DNA of 64,000 bases from Diogma glabrata (GCA_963693315.1 OY856187.1:380655306-380719305); one strand, 5' to 3'. Counted from the stretch's first letter, positions 11,151-22,724 are shown. A program made the numbers and translations. Notes: a model not told the origin generated them from the sequence alone.

Positions 11151-12615
11151 TTATTTACTTATTTTACATTTAAAAGTTTCTTTTGAGTTGGAAAACATTT
11201 TTGCATCTATTGTTTTAGTATCTAATGGTACAAAAGAATGAAATTTTTGAGCTACACTTATAGTAATCACATTTTTATATCGATTTTGTATTTTTTTTTG
11301 TTAATTGATATTCATTTTTATCGGCGTATCCAAAGTTCATGGTAGATTCCTATTTTAGAGCCCATTCAAAAAGTTTTTTTGATGTATCAATAATATCTTT
11401 GCTCCCCTTACTATAACGGTGTGCAGCACGCTTCAGTGTACCACCAATTCCATCACAAGGTCCCTTTCCATGGCTGGTAGCATCAAAATGCCATTCTGCA
11501 TCAACCTTAAAGTCTTTTTTGTGGTGGCATAAGTTATTTAGGCTATGTGTATTTTTGTATTGAGAAGGTGCACTGTCAGTGTTATAAATTATTTTCGTAA
11601 TATTAGAATTTATATGCGTTTTGATGAATTCAATAAGTTTTGTAATGAAAAGATGGACTGTAGTACTGTTGTGATCGTTTATATCCGAAATGAGTATAAA
11701 ACTTCGGTGCTGTATATATTCACTTGCGGCACTTTTAAAATAAATGACAAATGGATGAATAGTAGCTTGTGAATTATTATGATAATAGCCTTGAACCGCA
11801 TCCTGAATTATGAAGCCGTAGTTTTCAGAAAAATCCCCTTAAACGAAGCACTTCCTGCTTCTAATTTTTTTTTCCTCAATGAATGTAGATTGCTGTTTTG
11901 CTATAAAGTTGTGTGGTATCAAAATTTGTAAACGGTAAATAAATTTTTTCATAAATTTTTCTACAGTTTCTATTAAAGTATCCAAATTGACTCGATCAGT
12001 GGTATTCCATTGTTGATAACTGACTTGAAGGATTCCTTTAACGTCAAAATCATTTAGTCATTTTTCTTTCAGTTGTTGAAGTTTTTTTGAACATTCATTG
12101 CACTTCAAAGTATGACAACCTTCTGTTACTTCACCACATGAAACAAATTCAATTAATGTTTTATAATTCTGGAAAGCAGCGTCAGTAATTCAAGATATCT
12201 TAGAGTGTTGAATTATTAGTTTCATATTTTTATGTATGGTACACACGCACACATTATGAACTCCTTGGGATAATTTTATACATTCTTGTGGTCGAAAGGA
12301 CATGAATTTAGTAAATCCTATTTTCACATCAGGAAACTTATTTTTAAACTCCACATTAGCTTCATTTAATGTACACAGCAATAAGCGCTTTTGTGTTTTT
12401 ATGCGCTCATCTTCTTTTTTAAAAGATATTGCATCTCGTTTGCCTGGCAATAATCTACTGATTTCATCACTTTTATAGAACTGCTCCACAACATTTATAT
12501 CTGTTGTGGATACACCTCTTTTATCCGTCGCAGATGAATGCTGAAAATTATTTTTATGTAGAGTTTTACTTTTTTCAACCAAGTGACGCGTAGCATTACT
12601 GTTGTTTGTTATTAT
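11151..12615 (-). pseudogene. F2 transposase-like gene (broken)
   Basis: Read on the minus strand. N-terminal part (12615-12193): ATRHLVEKSK, VEQFYKSDEISRLLPGKRD, KTQKRLLLCTLNE, IGFTKFMSFRPQECI and GVHNVCVCTIHKNMKLI, ending at a TGA. The middle then resumes in the same frame with CHTLKCNECSKKL (a C..C pair), another stop, VSYQQWNTTDRVN and FMKKFIYRLQ. The core reads ENYGFIIQDAVQGYYHNNSQ, HPFVIYFKS, IIYNTDSAPSQYKN and WHFDATSHGKGPCDGIGG, and the C-terminus FHSFVPLDTKTIDAKMF ends at 11151. The spaced acidic residues (IQDA, YNTD) look like an RNase H-fold DDE/D transposase, but this is inference. Several in-frame stops and at least one frameshift make it inactive. I recognise it as a conserved transposon-associated protein type but cannot name the family. 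Confidence 0.65.
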
Positions 12616-12673
12616 AATTATATTGTTATTATAATTATATTATTATATTTAAAAATATAATAATTTATATTAT
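12600..12673. repeat. AT palindromic tract
   Basis: Alternating TATTATAATTATATTG-like sequence between the transposase start and the right inverted repeat; it truncates any coding sequence further upstream. Confidence 0.6.
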
Positions 12674-12674
12674 T

Positions 12675-13394
12675 ATATTTAAAAAAATTCTACTTGAAGT
12701 CGTATTTTTCATTTATCAAAGGCTATCTATAAACTAAAAATAAACCAAATTAAAAAGGGTCGAGTCAAAATGTCACAAAATTTTGCTGAACTTTACTGAA
12801 ATTGCTTTTTAAAAAGTTCATTTAATAATAAAATATTTGATATTTAACATAAAAAAAAATCTGAATCTAAAAATCGCCATATTTATAATTTTCCTTCACA
12901 ACAAAAAAACTGATTCCCGACAGTCATATGCACAACGAATTTTATTTTTAAAACAAAAAATAATGCAAGTCCCAAACTTTCACAAGTGGCTAGATATAAA
13001 ATAAGCTTCAATTTAGTTAAAAAAAAAAAAAAAGGCTATGCCATCTTTTTTTCAATTACACCGTTTTTTTCTTATGTTACACCGTTAAAAATTATATCAA
13101 AAAATTAACAGTATACATTTTTAAAAACTTTGTTCTAATACCTATTCAACGACATATCATTTATGAAAATCGATTCAGTAGTTTTTCTACAATCGCTCGT
13201 CAAAATGCACTCACATCACAAAATAACAAAAAATTGAGAGGCACCCTGTGAAGACCCCTGGTCGAAAAAAAAAATTCTAAGAGAACTTGTATTTTTTATT
13301 TATGAAAGACTATCCATAAACAAAAAATAATCAAAATTAAAAGGGGTCAAGTCAAAATTTCCCAAAAATTTGCTGAACTTGCGTGAAATTGCTC
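12675..13394 (-). repeat. F2 right inverted repeat with inner duplicate (copy C)
   Basis: Reverse-oriented F2 end. The outer ~590 bp pair with copy B. The inner ~130 bp (12675-12807) is a diverged direct repeat of the terminal 110 bp, so each complete end carries its tip twice. Confidence 0.7.
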
Positions 13395-14085
13395 TGCTGA
13401 TAAATTTAACATGTTAGTTTTTGTAGATTTCACAGAACAATTATGGTTTCAATGAAAACTTCGAATTTTTTAATAAAGAAAATTAATTATAAATCTCGTT
13501 CGTTTTAATTAATTTTTTTGCGGTTTATTATATTTTTTATAAATTAATATCTTTTTGAGTCAATGTGCAGTTTTAACAAATAATATGTTATATATTTACA
13601 AAAAAATGAATTTTATATAGAATGTTGTTCGTTTCACAAACTGTATTTCTATGTTATTTCACTCTGTTTTTAGATATTATTGAATCTTATTTTCTAACCA
13701 CCAAAATTAGTTTACCAAAATGCCCAAAATATAATTTTTGTTGAATATATGTCGATAGTATTGTAATAATTCTAACAATCATTTGCTTTTTGCGTAAATA
13801 ATCTGGTAATAAATTAACGATACATCTTCATCACACCGATTCAAGACAATTGAATAAAAAAGGGAGTCAAAAATCAATTTATATCATGTACATATTAGGG
13901 ATCTTTGCGAGCAATTTTTGGTAACAGATGAGGAACATCCACTGTTAAATTTATAAAGTTAATGGCTGAGGCATTTTACATGCAATCATAAAATGTTGAT
14001 TAATATGTTTAAGAAATTTTGCTTCAAAAAAATTTTACTAAGATAATAAAAAATTAACAAATTTATTAGTTGAAATATAATAAAA
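13395..14085. other. AT-rich intergenic DNA
   Basis: No gene or repeat recognised apart from the TGCT flanking duplication at 13395-13398. Confidence 0.5.
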
Positions 14086-14965
14086 AATCTTGCGACGCTG
14101 ATGAATCGGATAATTTAACCACAACTCTGAAAACAAAATGTTATGGATATATAGTGAGCTAATATCCATAAAGTACTTTAAGATTATAGATTTCGGGTAG
14201 TTCTAATTATATTAACATTAAAGAAAGCTGTAGTAACCCAACAAACATAAATTCTGTTGTACGAGAAAAAGTAAAAAAAAATTACCGGAAGTGACAAGCC
14301 GGAAGTTGGGACGGAGAACTGTTGTGAACCGTACTTAATAGTTATGTACTAAGTTTAATCTAATTCGATTTTAAGACACAGATGCTATTCAGCTTTCAAA
14401 AAACTCGTGCTCGGGGAACCCTTTACCACTTTGTTCAATATCGCTCAAAAATTAATCAGCTCCTTGCCATACATATTTGCATCTTTTTCTAAAGTGTCAT
14501 CAAAATTCATTCACGCCTGTTCCGCCATACTTCCTGTTTTAACAAACATTAAAAAGATAGTGAAAAAACCAACTGTTTTATGGTGGACCCCCAACCGTTT
14601 ATTCAATGTACCCCAAAAGCCAATGAAATCTTTCTTATATTATTTGAAACCATTTTCCAACGTTTCATGAAAATCGATCAGTAATTGTAGGCTACAGTAG
14701 AGATAAGCACATGAAAAAAAAACCTTTTAACCGGAAGTGACAAACCGGAAGTTGGTATGCAGAAATATTGCAAACAACGGATAATTCGCCAAAGTTTCAT
14801 TATGATCCTATGGAGGAATGTCACGAAGTCACCCACCCACCCACAGACATACACCAAAATTTTTATTGGCTATTTAGATAGAGGATGGTCCAAAACAAAA
14901 GAAAAAACAAAATTTGGGGTATATAAGATTTTTTTTCTCGATATATTGCTTTAATTGACAATTTA
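14086..14965 (+). mobile_element. F1-family repeat, copy 2
   Basis: Begins with TTGCGACGCTGATGAATCGG, matching 44207 onward. It continues through ACCGGAAGTGACAAGCCGGA, one shortened internal unit, a second CCGGAAGTGACAAACCGG block, CACCCACCCACCCACAG and AGAGGATGGTCCAAAAC, and ends near TATTGCTTTAATTG. It carries the unit ends without the tandem expansion of the 44 kb copy. A long open frame at 14407-14670 shows no domain and matches other F1 copies only as DNA. Confidence 0.7.
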
Positions 14966-16532
14966 AAAATAAACAAAAATATTAACAAAAATTGTTGAGT
15001 AATATCAACTATGGATCCGATGTGAACTATTGATAATAATATTGGTGTCAACTATTGATCACTCACAAATCATTTCGTTTTCGTGCACACTCACACACAC
15101 TCGTAAGTAAATTTTACAAATTTTTTATAAATACACAAATTTTTTTGTAAGTTTAACAAAAATATTGTAGATTACAAAAAAAATTATTTGTAAAAACAAA
15201 AAATTTATTTGATTTAGAAATTCTTTTTGAATTTGAAGGAAAAAAACTGTAGTTTTATCAAAAAATTGTGTGTGTTGTATATTTATAAAAATTTTGAAAA
15301 AGTGACTTTAATTTTTTTGAGTGCATATGCAGCAGTACAAAAATGATTGATTAATATCATTTTGTGCTCGTTGTGTAATATATTATTATGGATTATAATA
15401 GTTTTGAATAATTTTTTTCTATAAAACCACCTCTTTTGAATACCTTAAGTTGTCTCTCAATCAGAATATTTACGTCAGAATGTAAATAGTTGTTTGTTTT
15501 AGTTTTGCAATTTATATTGAATTAAAATTTCAAAACCCAAGCTTATGAAGTAATTACAAAACTTTCCTATGGTATTCCACCTGTATTTAAAACAAAACCA
15601 AATAGTCACGATGACTTTAAAAAATGTAATCACGTGCGAAGAAAATATTTTAATTTCTGTCTGTTTAATATAAACACATGTGTAAAAAGTAATAAGATTG
15701 TTATAATTTGAAATCAGATTTTTTAAAATCAATAATCTAAGAAAATATTTATAACAATTTTTTAATGCCAATCATCAATGCAACTTGCTCTATTGTTTTG
15801 CGTCTACAATGTATAATAATTAATTATGCATTATAGTTGTTTGTAATTGTAGTATTTTCTTTAAAAATTCTAAACGTAAACCCGTTTATAAATACAATTC
15901 AAGGTAGATTGATACTTTCACAATATCATTACAGGAAATTGTAGATTATCTCTGTGTACTATTGGTCAATGATAAGTAATTGATAGGTTGAACCAATGGT
16001 AATTATTTGATTTTGTTGCAAAAATAACAAAAACCTTAACATATAGCATTATTCAAAACTAAATTAAAATTTGTTTCAGATATTTCTTAGATGTTTGGGT
16101 ATTGTTCTACTGCCATGCCTATGGATCTTTACAGTACATATATTTTCCACGCACTTATTACAAAATATTTAAACCACCAGAAAACAATTTCGAGTGCTTT
16201 TAGTAAACAAAACTAACAAGAAATATTATTTTCATCAATTACGCTTGGTGATGGTACTTAAACTTCAACTTGAAAGTAAAAGTAATATGTTAACCATGAC
16301 AACAAAAAACAATAGTTAAATTCCCTTGGCAACGAACAAACTTCGTATCAAAAACATCAAGTCACTTTAAACTTTTAAATTAATTTTAGTTTTCAGTATT
16401 TGGTTATTTTATTTCTATTGAATGAATGTTTTAGGAGAGCCAATTTTTTATATGGACATTACTCTAAAAGATGCCCTAATCATCTGAAATGTATATCATG
16501 TAACAGTTAATTTAAAATAAATTTTTGTTTTC
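14966..16532. other. AT-rich intergenic DNA
   Basis: No recognisable gene. A 90-codon minus-strand frame at 15499-15771 lacks any domain and has the composition of the surrounding DNA. A pyrimidine-rich TTTTGTTTTCAG at about 16522-16533 could be a splice acceptor for the next feature. Confidence 0.5.
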
Positions 16533-17160
16533 AGGAAAATAAGTTAATGGACCAACTAATTCAGGAAAATACTTAGAAAAATACGATCCCGAAGAAAATA
16601 GCTACCTGGAAAATGTTTACGGAATTTTGCCTCATCAAAAACTTCGAACTTGATGCAAATCGCCCTGAAGAAGAATTGGCGTCAATTTCAAAGGATTGGA
16701 TAGTAAATATAAGAAAACAAAATTGTACTAGCTTTTTGTACAAAAAGACTACTTACTCTAAAAACTATTTGAAATGTAACAAGTAAGTTACTGCGAAAAA
16801 AACTAGTTCAATGAATATAAAGTTATAAAAGATCAATTCAAAAGTATAATACAACCTGAAAAAGTTACAAGATCTCTTTAAACGGTAAGTGAGTTCAGTG
16901 TCATTATAAATTATAATTAGTACAATTTGTAAATTAGTGGGATAAAAATAATTCTAAGGGACTTCAAAATTTTTTCATCATATTGCAGAATTGGCTTGGA
17001 TAGGCGATAAAGAAGTTAATTCTACACTGTTTGTTCTTTTAATATTGAGCTCAATAATGATGGTAGTCCAACTAATCGTATAGAATATAATCCCATTTTT
17101 AGTAAAACCTGTCAAGGCGGCTAGAAATTCGTACTGCAAGTAAATGACTTGTAAAAACCA
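16533..17160 (+). pseudogene. tyrosine-recombinase-like (Crypton/DUF3504-type) remnant
   Basis: After a likely acceptor (TTTTCAG, 16527-16533) the plus strand reads KIATWKMFTEFCLIKNFELD, RPEEELASISKDWIVNIRKQ and YKKTTYSKNYLKCNK. It ends at a good donor ACAA|GTAAGT near 16780. A later block at about 17040-17125 gives FNIELNNDGSPTNRIEYNPI followed by FSKTCQGG and a stop. The first part resembles the core-binding helices and the second the start of the catalytic region of insect tyrosine recombinase-derived genes. Frames are interrupted, the catalytic tyrosine part is not seen, and the boundaries are approximate. It is on the opposite strand to the related fragment at 5.7-6.1 kb and is not an obvious copy of it. 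Confidence 0.5.
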
Positions 17161-17529
17161 ATGATAATAACGTCTGTCTTGTCAAGAAATACAAAACAAA
17201 ATCGTTTTGAATCTCAAATTACCCTATACAAAACTAAAATCTTTTAAGTCATCGTCATCAAACATGTAATACTAGGTCTTAGAATAAAGGTTGACACAAC
17301 AATAACAATAAAAAACATTAAAACAACAATGTTTAAAAGAAATCAACATATATGCATCGTATTTACTATTTACTCAATATAAGTGAAATATTTGAAATAG
17401 TTTACTGTTTTAATAACAATACAACTGCTATCACATTGAATAGATAAACATTTTATTGAATGAAATATAAAATCATCAGAAAGAGAGTTACTCTCATCAA
17501 ATAAATCAAATTTTATATAACGTGTTTTA
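17161..17529. other. AT-rich intergenic DNA
   Basis: Nothing recognised. Confidence 0.5.
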
Positions 17530-18115
17530 GAACTTAGAACCATGGAATGAATAAAACCATTGTGAATGAATTAAACCATTTTCTTAAATTAATCAAATCA
17601 TATTCTAAACAGAGTTTGATATTCACCCACGAATCATGTCAATATAACAGAACAGCATCATCAGCAAAAGCAATTAAAGAATCCATAATAGAGAGTTAAA
17701 ATAGAGAAATAAAATTGGCCCAAGAACAGAACCTTGAGGAACACTAGCAGATGTAGTTTTAAATTGACGAAAAGTACCACTAATTTTAACACATGGATTA
17801 GATAAACATGACCACAACCAATTCAACACAATTCTTCTGAAACCATCAGACCTCAAATTTTCAAATAATAATTTATAATCAGCAGTATCAAAAGCTTTAT
17901 TAATATCAATAAATAATGCAGCTACCCTCTTACCTATTTTTAATCCATCGTAAAGTGGCCAAAAAGTCAATCAGAGCAGACTCAGAGCTTAGACCCTCAT
18001 GATACCCATACTGTTATTAACTTAGAAATTTAATTTTGACTAAAAAAGATAAAATTCTCGACTTCATTAATTTTTCAAGCAATTTAACGAAAACCGATAA
18101 GAGTGAAATCGAGGA
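17530..18115 (-). pseudogene. non-LTR retrotransposon reverse transcriptase fragment
   Basis: In minus-strand order: FVKLLEKLMKSRILSFL, QYGYHEGLSSESALIDFL, VAALFIDINKAFDTADYKLL (catalytic Asp), NLRSDGFRRIVLNWLWS, ASVPQGSVLGPILFLYF, SLIAFADDAVLLY (FADD pair) and LRKWFNSFTMVLF. It spans RT blocks 1 to 6 of a CR1/L2-type element. There are several frame changes and a stop just after the FADD block, so it is inactive. It ends sharply upstream at 18115. A ~28 bp match to DNA at 22613-22640, beside the endonuclease fragment on the other side of 20 kb, suggests related elements. Confidence 0.75.
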
Positions 18116-18349
18116 GGTCCACACCAAAACGTTACATTTCCATTATAAATGATTTTACACAATTTGAGAAAATGTGATTACATTAATAATGTCTAAAGCA
18201 AGCTGTATTTCACAAAAGGGAAAAACCTTAGATTATAAAATATACAGGATAAGTAATATTTGTGTATGTACACTATAAAACTATAAAAAGTAGGGTCTGC
18301 GTCGGACCAGACGGTGGAAGTTATACTTCTTTGGCCATTCGCTCGCACA
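18116..18349. other. spacer with TE-tail-like sequence
   Basis: No coding sequence. AAAGTAGGGTCTGCGTCGGA and ACACACGCACACAGACAGAC near 18290-18365 look like the tail of a transposable element. Confidence 0.4.
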
Positions 18350-18577
18350 CACGCACACAGACAGACAGATAGGATACATTAAAAAAAAATAACTAAAAAA
18401 ACCAAAATATTATTCAAAAAAAAAAAATATAAAAAAAAAAATATTATTCAAAAAAAAAATAGTATTCAAAAGAAAAAAATATAATACAAAAAAAAAATAT
18501 CGTTCAAAAAAAAAAGCAAAAAAAAAACATATTGTTCAAAAAATAAATAAAAAAAAATATTATTCAAAAAAATAGTA
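18350..18577. repeat. A-rich simple repeat
   Basis: Irregular tandem ATATTATTCAAAAAAAA units, about 20-25 bp each, over some 200 bases. Confidence 0.75.
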
Positions 18578-18702
18578 TATTATTGAATTAGGAGCTAAAG
18601 TCGTACTTTTTGTGTTGAGTCTATAGTTTGGCGGCCGACCGTAGGGAGGCCGACAATTATAGACGAAACACAAAAAGTCACTTTAGCTCCGAATTCAATA
18701 CA
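18578..18702. repeat. palindromic MITE-like element
   Basis: TATTGAATTAGGAGCTAAAG at the left pairs with CTTTAGCTCCGAATTCAATA at the right, and TACTTTTTGTGTT...AACACAAAAAGT pairs inside it. The loop holds GCGGCCGACCGTAGGGAGGC. Half of a related palindrome is at about 33218-33292. Confidence 0.65.
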
Positions 18703-18874
18703 CTTTTTTTTCGGCAAACGTTTAAATTTGTTTAAAAATATGAAATTAATGCATCAAATTTTTTAAAAATATGTTTTAGGTAATAAATTTTCTGAAATTA
18801 ATTTTTTTTTATTTTTATTCATTAAAATGAACTGAAATGCATTCTGTTTTGAACAAATTAATAATATCATTTTA

Positions 18875-19095
18875 TTTTACTTTACTGCCGCCGTAAAAAT
18901 ATGAAAATTACTTTACAGCCGCCGTAAAAATATGAAAATTACTTTACAGCCGCCGTAAAAATATGGAAGTTACTTTACAGCCGCCGGCAGAAAAAGTAAA
19001 AATGACGTCACTTATGCAGCCGCCGGCTAAAAAGTAAGACTTTAGCTACTCCCCAGCGGCAGTAAAGTTAAACTTTACAGCCGTTAGCCGAAAAA
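18875..19095. repeat. GCCGCCG minisatellite
   Basis: Tandem units of about 31 bp with core ACTTTACAGCCGCCGTAAAA, three near-perfect copies at 18880-18975. These are followed by diverged copies (CAGCCGCCGGCAGAAAAAG, CAGCCGCCGGCTAAAAAG, CAGCGGCAGTAAAGT). GC content is far above the surrounding DNA. Confidence 0.75.
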
Positions 19096-20565
19096 AATGA
19101 TTATTCAAAAAGTATAAGAACGTATAATCGTCGATTTTTCTTAGTTTTCTTAGTCAAAAAAATAAAAAAAAATATTCAAAAAAAAATATTATCCAAAAAG
19201 AAAAATAAATATTATTCAAAAAACTAATAATTATTAATTACTAGAAGGTACCCGCACGGCGATTTCCGTGCTTCCCAGATAAAGTTGTTGAAAACTGTTT
19301 TTTTTGAGTAAATTCTCCTATAGTTTTTTTTTATGTCATTTAATTTAACTTATTTTATTAGTAATATGTATATAAAAAGTTTGAAAAAAATGTAATAGTA
19401 TCATTTTACAGTCAGCAAAAGTCATTAAGTAAATGTCTCTAAAGCTATAGATAAATTTACATATTAAATGTATGTTAAAATTAAAACACATTTGACAGAC
19501 AAATAATAATTAAATAATTTTTATAAATGTAGATGGCAAAAGATTAAGGTTAGAAAAAAGTTAAAATTTTATTCCAAAAATTTAATTCAAATAATTCAAT
19601 GTGTCACGAACAATTAGGTGAGCGTTAATATATATGTTTATGGGATGTCACAATTGTCAATTACTTACTCCGAAACCACCGTACTCGTCATACAAAATAG
19701 GTACACTGGTTCATTACTATTGGTTTAGAGTCCTATTTCATGTAGACTTATAATCATTTATCAATCCAGAAATGTTGCTGTTCTGAAGAGGGTCGTATTG
19801 CAATTTGCAAATATATTTTATCGATTGTCTGCAATACTCTACTACATTGATGCATACGCCGGCCGGTTAAAGAATACCACCATTTTTAGTGAATATTTTC
19901 GTTTAATGGGTTTTATCGCTTTATAGTCATCGTCTTATTTCGACATTCCTTCCCACAACTTAAAACAAAAATTGGAGAAAATAATAATAAGACTAATTTC
20001 ATTTGTAAATTCAGACTTATATATTATTATTAAAACAGTCAAATCACACCATTTGTTAACATATTTGCATATATTTTATAGATCCCTTGCAATAACAATA
20101 ATAGTTTTGAAAGTAATGGAGAAGCATATTTCACTCAATAAGTACAACACTTTAAACCTGTAGCTTTGATAGTGTTCATAATCTTTTTCTTCGGTACTAA
20201 GGTTCCAATGCAAATTCTTGGTTAATCAATGTTTCTAAGAAGAGGAAAAGAAACGTCAATTTCCAATTTTTGGAACATGTGAGGGCAGTTCTGCTAATGC
20301 AAGCAGGTTTGTTTAGTCATATATAAGCAATGCTTAAATGTATCGTATTGGTGCTAATGCATAGAAATATGTACATATTTTATATAATTGCAAGCCATAA
20401 GAACATATTTGTTGTAAATATGTATTAGTTAAATATGTATATATGTAAATATGTACTTGTTAAAAAATAATTTTACATAATTTTCATATAAATGTACATA
20501 TTTGTTTGTCACATTATACATTAACTATTCCTTTTAATGATAATTCCGAAAAGTGAAAAAAAATT
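19096..20565. other. AT-rich intergenic DNA
   Basis: A-rich units continue to about 19230. AAGGTACCCGCACGGCGATT at about 19246 looks like a transposable-element end. Alternating AAATATGTATATATGT-like sequence lies around 20340-20500. No gene supported. Confidence 0.5.
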
Positions 20566-20577
20566 GATCAAAGATAA

Positions 20578-20672
20578 CTAAAATATGATTGATTTAGTAA
20601 TTTCGTCTTTATTGCCATACAGCATAAGGTTGATTTACTAATTTCGTCTTTATTACCATACAGCATAAAGGT
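20578..20672. repeat. 46 bp tandem duplication
   Basis: TAATTTCGTCTTTATTGCCA plus ACAGCATAAGGTTGATTTA is followed at once by a near-identical second copy. Short frames over it are not recognised. Confidence 0.7.
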
Positions 20673-20924
20673 TAAAATATAACTTAAACAAGCGTGACGC
20701 GGTTTCTCGATTAACACCTCATCAAAATATTTACAACGAGCGCAAAGAAATATAACTTCAAAAAAGTTGAAGCAGTTTTTTAAATTCAAATTTCGCATTG
20801 AAAATAGTTTCCACAAAAGAAAAGGCTCCTGTAAAAATAAATAAAAAAATACAGGGTCCCATGCAGCATTACCCAATTTTTTGAGAAAAAATAAAATAAA
20901 TAATTTGTATGACGTGAAAATATA
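20673..20924. other. AT-rich spacer
   Basis: No recognised gene; a 102-codon minus-strand frame crossing this region has no identifiable domain. Confidence 0.4.
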
Positions 20925-20996
20925 TTATTATTATAGAGAATTATGGCATTATAAGTTTGTCAAAAAAATAATGTCAAGCGTGTCAAAAAATGATTT
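20925..20996 (-). repeat. paralogue of the Helitron target (empty site)
   Basis: Its reverse complement reads TTTTTTGACA..., ...ATAATGCCATAATTCTCTA then TAATAATAATATATT. This equals the left flank of the Helitron at 28.24 kb (ending ATTCTCTA) joined to its right flank (starting TAATAATAATA). It is an undisturbed copy of the sequence into which the Helitron inserted. Confidence 0.7.
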
Positions 20997-21053
20997 CATT
21001 GATTTTTTTAGCCAATTTTTTGGGAAAAAAAATGTAGCTGTTTTTATGACGTA

Positions 21054-22084
21054 AATGTAATTGAAAATGAAATTGGACATGGAAATTTTTGAATTTGTTA
21101 CAGTTTTTGAAATATTGTTGGAATTTTGAAAAAAGTTTGTATTTTTGATTTTGTAATAATTTTTGCAATATTTTTAGAATTTTGGAAAAAGTTTTAATTT
21201 TTAATTTTGTAATAATTTTTGGAATATTTTTAGAATGTTGAAAAAAGTTTGATTTTATTATAATTTTTACAATATTTTTGGAATATTGAAAGAAATATGA
21301 ATTTGTGATCTTGTAATATTTTCTCGAATCGCTAAATTGAAGGTTTTTGAATAGTTTGCTGAAAATGAAAATGAAATTGGACATGGACATTTTTGAATTT
21401 GTTATAGTTTTTGAATATTTTTGGAATTTTGAAAAAGTTTCAATTTTTGATTTTGTAAGAATTTTTGGAATATTTTTAGAATTTTAAAAAATTTTAAATT
21501 TTTGATTTTATTATAATTTTTGTAATTTTGGAAAAAGTTTCAATTTTTGATATTGTTATAATTTTTGCAATATTTTTAGTTATGGAAAAAGTTTGAATTT
21601 TTGAATTTTTAAGAAATTTTGGAATATTATTAGAATTTAGAAAAAGTTTAAATATTTGATTTTATTCCAATTTTTGGAATGTTTTTAGAATTTAAAAAAA
21701 AAATTTTTTAATTTTATATATATTTTTAGAATTTTGAAATAAGGTTCAATTTTTGAATTTTTAAGAATTTTTGGAATATTATTAGAATTTAGAAAAAGTT
21801 TTAAATATTTGATTTTATTCTAATTTTTGGAATATTTGGAATTTTGAAAAAAGTTTCAATTTTTGATTTTGTATAATTTTTGCAATATTTTCAGAATTTT
21901 TGAAAAAAACTTTAATACTAATATTTGATTTTGTAATAATTTTTGGAATATTTTTAGGATTTTGGAAAAAGTTTGATTTTATTTAATTTAACATTTTTTT
22001 GGAATTTTGAAAGAAATATGAATTTGTGATTTTGTAATATTTTCTCGAAACACTAAATGGAGAGGTTTTTGAGTAGTTTGCTGA
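21054..22084. repeat. AT-rich minisatellite array with higher-order duplication
   Basis: Roughly 60 bp units with core TTTTTGATTTTGTAATAATT followed by TTTGGAATATTTTTAGAATT, about 15 copies. A longer block starting GAAAATGAAATTGGACATGG and ending TAGTTTGCTGA occurs twice (21060-21360 and 21362-22080). The 135-codon minus frame across it is repeat-derived. Confidence 0.75.
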
Positions 22085-22085
22085 G

Positions 22086-22200
22086 TTTAACTAAAAACCA
22101 TGGACGCATAAAAGTTTTTTGCCGAAAACTATATCAAAATCCTTAACCCAGACCGAAGTCTTGATATCTTAGAGCTGTGAGATTTCAGGCCCTTCATATT
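22086..22200 (+). repeat. dispersed ~115 bp repeat F3, copy 2
   Basis: Second copy of the repeat at 9236-9352, in the same orientation, placed directly after the minisatellite. Confidence 0.75.
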
Positions 22201-22724
22201 TTCATTTTAATTTCATTCTAAATTAAAACAAAACCTGAAACAGTAAACCATATAAACAATGTCCATTTCATTTTAAATTTAGTTTAAATGAAAACAAAAC
22301 CAAAGCGTACATGATAAAATTTTGGTTAGGATCAAATTTTCAGTTTTAATATTATCAGTTTTATTTTAATCGAAACACTTTTGACAAACATAAAATAAAA
22401 TTGAATAAGGTCGGTTATTCTCCAATCGGTAAAAATGTTAAATACAAAATTAATACATATGTCTGTTATTTTGTAATCATATTTGGTCAAGCAAGGGAAA
22501 ACCTCGATGATATTTAAATTTCTAGGCTACTGTGTTTTTTCAGTACAAATACTATCACGTTAAAATCGCACACTACTTTATGTAAATAAAAATAACTTCA
22601 ACTTAAAAAAATATTACTTATCCTGTGTATTTTATGTTACGTTTTGGTGCAACCAATTGGTAATGTAGCGTTTTGGTGCGACCATTGTAGAAATGTAAAG
22701 CTTAACGAGGTATTTCCGGATTTT
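22201..22724. other. AT-rich intergenic DNA
   Basis: No gene. ACGTTTTGGTGCAACC and GCGTTTTGGTGCGACC (about 22637 and 22668) are a short direct repeat beside the retrotransposon fragment. Confidence 0.5.

Larger units (their letters stand above)
10161..13394 (-). mobile_element. F2 DNA transposon with long inverted repeats
   Basis: A ~3.23 kb element bounded by GAGCAATTTCACG at 10161 and its reverse complement ending at 13394. It is flanked on both sides by TGCT (10157-10160 and 13395-13398), which fits a 4 bp target duplication. The inverted repeats are ~570-590 bp. Inside, on the minus strand, is a broken transposase-like gene plus a second copy of its 3' end. A solo relative lies at 6524-7220. 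The 4 bp duplication and the long inverted repeats are directly visible; the superfamily is not something I can name with confidence. Confidence 0.7.

Noticed and set aside
21054..22084. Asparagine/lysine-rich protein on the minus strand
   Set aside because: Minisatellite; periodic and without domain.
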